Below are positions 5,108-5,851 of a stretch of 5,851 nucleotides of DNA, in pieces (within the stretch, counting starts at the first letter, position 1; every line of letters begins with the position of its first letter). Location: NCBI GenBank assembly GCA_937863205.1, contig CALMGA010000173.1, forward strand, positions 1-5,851, in the 5' to 3' direction. The DNA is from an uncultured Beijerinckiaceae bacterium. GTDB taxonomy: Bacteria; Pseudomonadota; Alphaproteobacteria; Rhizobiales; Beijerinckiaceae. Position numbers and translations under genes: made by a program. The notes below the pieces were generated by a model. It saw nothing but the letters and a program-made list of their open reading frames with translations. It made no database searches and had not been told where the DNA came from.

Positions 5108-5126
5108 CGTTCCCATCACTGGAACG
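5108..5126. repeat. Inverted repeat after pyk (weak 3'-end hairpin)
   Basis: CGTTCC (5108-5113) and GGAACG (5121-5126) flank a seven-base loop. An overlapping alternative pairs ACTGG (5118-5122) with CCAGT (5130-5134). Both lie within 35 bases of the pyruvate kinase stop on the minus strand. Neither is followed by a T run, so a terminator role for pyk is only possible, perhaps with Rho. Confidence 0.25.
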
Positions 5127-5138
5127 GGCCCAGTCGTT

Positions 5139-5851
5139 TCAGGTCGCCGGCAGCTGCGCCAAGCGCATCAGGTTCGTGCCGCCGCGCTCGCCGAAGGGCA
5201 CGCCGCCGATGATGATGATGCGGTCACCGCCGTTGGCGAAACCTTCCTCGTGAGCGCTGACCAGGGCCCGCGCCACCATGTCGTCGACGTTTTCGGCATC
5301 CCTGATGACCACGGGATGAACCCCCCACACGATGGCGAGGCGGCGCGCCGTGTCGATCTCGGGCGTGAGCGCGATGATTGGCGGACCGACGCGCTCGCGG
5401 GCGATGCGGAAGGCGGTGGCGCCCGACGAGGTCCAGGCTACGATCACCTTCACTTCCAACGTTTCGCCGATGTCGCGGGCGGCGATGGCGATCGCGTCGG
5501 CGGACGTCGGTTCCGGCTCGGCGCGCTGCGCGTTGATGATGGATCGGTAGAGAGGGTCGCTTTCCACCTCGATGGCGATGCGGTCCATGGTGGCGACCGC
5601 CTCGATCGGGTATTTGCCGACCGCGCTCTCGGCCGACAGCATGATGGCGTCGGCGCCCTCGAAGACGGCCTGCGCCACGTCCGACACTTCCGCCCGGGTC
5701 GGCACCGGGGCGGTGATCATCGACTCTAGCATCTGCGTCGCCACCACCACCGGCTTGCCCTGGCGCCGGCAGCGTCGGGTGATCCGCTTCTGGATCCCCG
5801 GCACCTTTTCCAGCGGCATCTCGACGCCGAGGTCGCCGCGCGCCACCATCA
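5139..5851 (-). CDS. pyk: Pyruvate kinase, C-terminal half (5' end outside the window)
   Basis: Pyruvate kinase transfers phosphate from phosphoenolpyruvate to ADP, giving pyruvate and ATP, the last step of lower glycolysis/Entner-Doudoroff. The visible 236 residues begin inside the barrel domain at MVARGDLGVE, a conserved active-site loop; that Met is internal, not the start. Next come VVVATQMLESM (34-44), PTRAEVSDVAQAV (50-62) and IMLSAESAVGKYPIEAV (69-85), all standard family motifs. The C-terminal domain covers about 110-236, with VAWTSSGATAFRIAR (138-151) and GGVPFGERGGTNLMRL (215-230). The GVPFG loop is the region that varies with allosteric effector binding. The protein ends in QLPAT at a TGA (5141-5139). 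The full protein would be about 470-485 residues, so half is missing. It converges on the TPR gene across 230 bp. No frameshift or missing motif is seen in the visible part. Confidence 0.97.
   Translation of the reverse strand, partial: MVARGDLGVEMPLEKVPGIQKRITRRCRRQGKPVVVATQMLESMITAPVPTRAEVSDVAQAVFEGADAIMLSAESAVGKYPIEAVATMDRIAIEVESDPLYRSIINAQRAEPEPTSADAIAIAARDIGETLEVKVIVAWTSSGATAFRIARERVGPPIIALTPEIDTARRLAIVWGVHPVVIRDAENVDDMVARALVSAHEEGFANGGDRIIIIGGVPFGERGGTNLMRLAQLPAT

Noticed and set aside
4958..5212. 84-codon plus-strand ORF in the pyk-TPR gap
   Set aside because: It overlaps the pyk 3' end on the other strand, turns into an Arg/Ala-rich shadow there, and has no recognisable motif or ribosome site.
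5209..5220. Short GAT/ATC trinucleotide run
   Set aside because: It lies inside pyk and encodes the IIII of GDRIIIIGG, an ordinary beta strand of the C-terminal domain.
1..5851. Mobile elements, CRISPR arrays, tRNA/rRNA genes, phage or defence genes
   Set aside because: I found no transposase, integrase, spaced identical repeats, clover-leaf tRNA sequence or defence-type domain; base composition looks even across the window.

Overview
The window is GC-rich chromosomal DNA of an alphaproteobacterium, probably of the order Sphingomonadales. The supporting signs are a Shemin-pathway 5-aminolevulinate synthase, a 41-residue zinc-ligand-free ribosomal protein L36, a DUF1489 protein (an alphaproteobacterial family) and a pyruvate kinase next to the rpmJ/TPR gene pair. 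The order-level placement is an inference from gene content and remembered neighbourhoods, not from a search. I see no mobile element, CRISPR array, tRNA, rRNA or integrase.

Left block (1-3489, all on the minus strand). Reading in the direction of transcription, the order is a NAPE-PLD-type metallo-beta-lactamase-fold hydrolase (3489-2497), a 78-residue two-helix membrane protein (2387-2151), hemA (1958-669), a DUF1489 protein (628-206) and the first 50 residues of a membrane protein cut by the window edge (151-1). A weak hairpin with a short T run separates the small membrane gene from hemA. The 192-bp region before hemA holds several operator-like elements: an inverted repeat resembling the alphaproteobacterial iron-control (Irr) box, a TGT-N12-ACA palindrome, a TGTCAAC direct repeat and a possible -35/-10 pair. 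hemA, DUF1489 and the partial gene probably form one transcript.

Divergent region (3490-3735). The hydrolase (minus) and rpmJ (plus) diverge here. The plus strand carries an 8-bp inverted repeat and then a very strong GC hairpin followed by five T, the form of an intrinsic terminator, although no plus-strand gene lies upstream of it in the window. This is the most interesting structure seen: either a leader/attenuator in front of rpmJ or the 3' end of a small RNA.

Right block. rpmJ (3736-3861) is followed, after three tandem copies of a 14-base repeat, by a secreted TPR protein (3973-4908). The 3' end of pyruvate kinase (5851-5139, minus) converges on it across a 230-bp gap containing inverted repeats but no convincing gene.

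Overall this is mostly ordinary housekeeping DNA. I found no convincing new multi-gene system; the observations worth following are regulatory (rpmJ leader, hemA upstream region) plus two proteins of unknown role.
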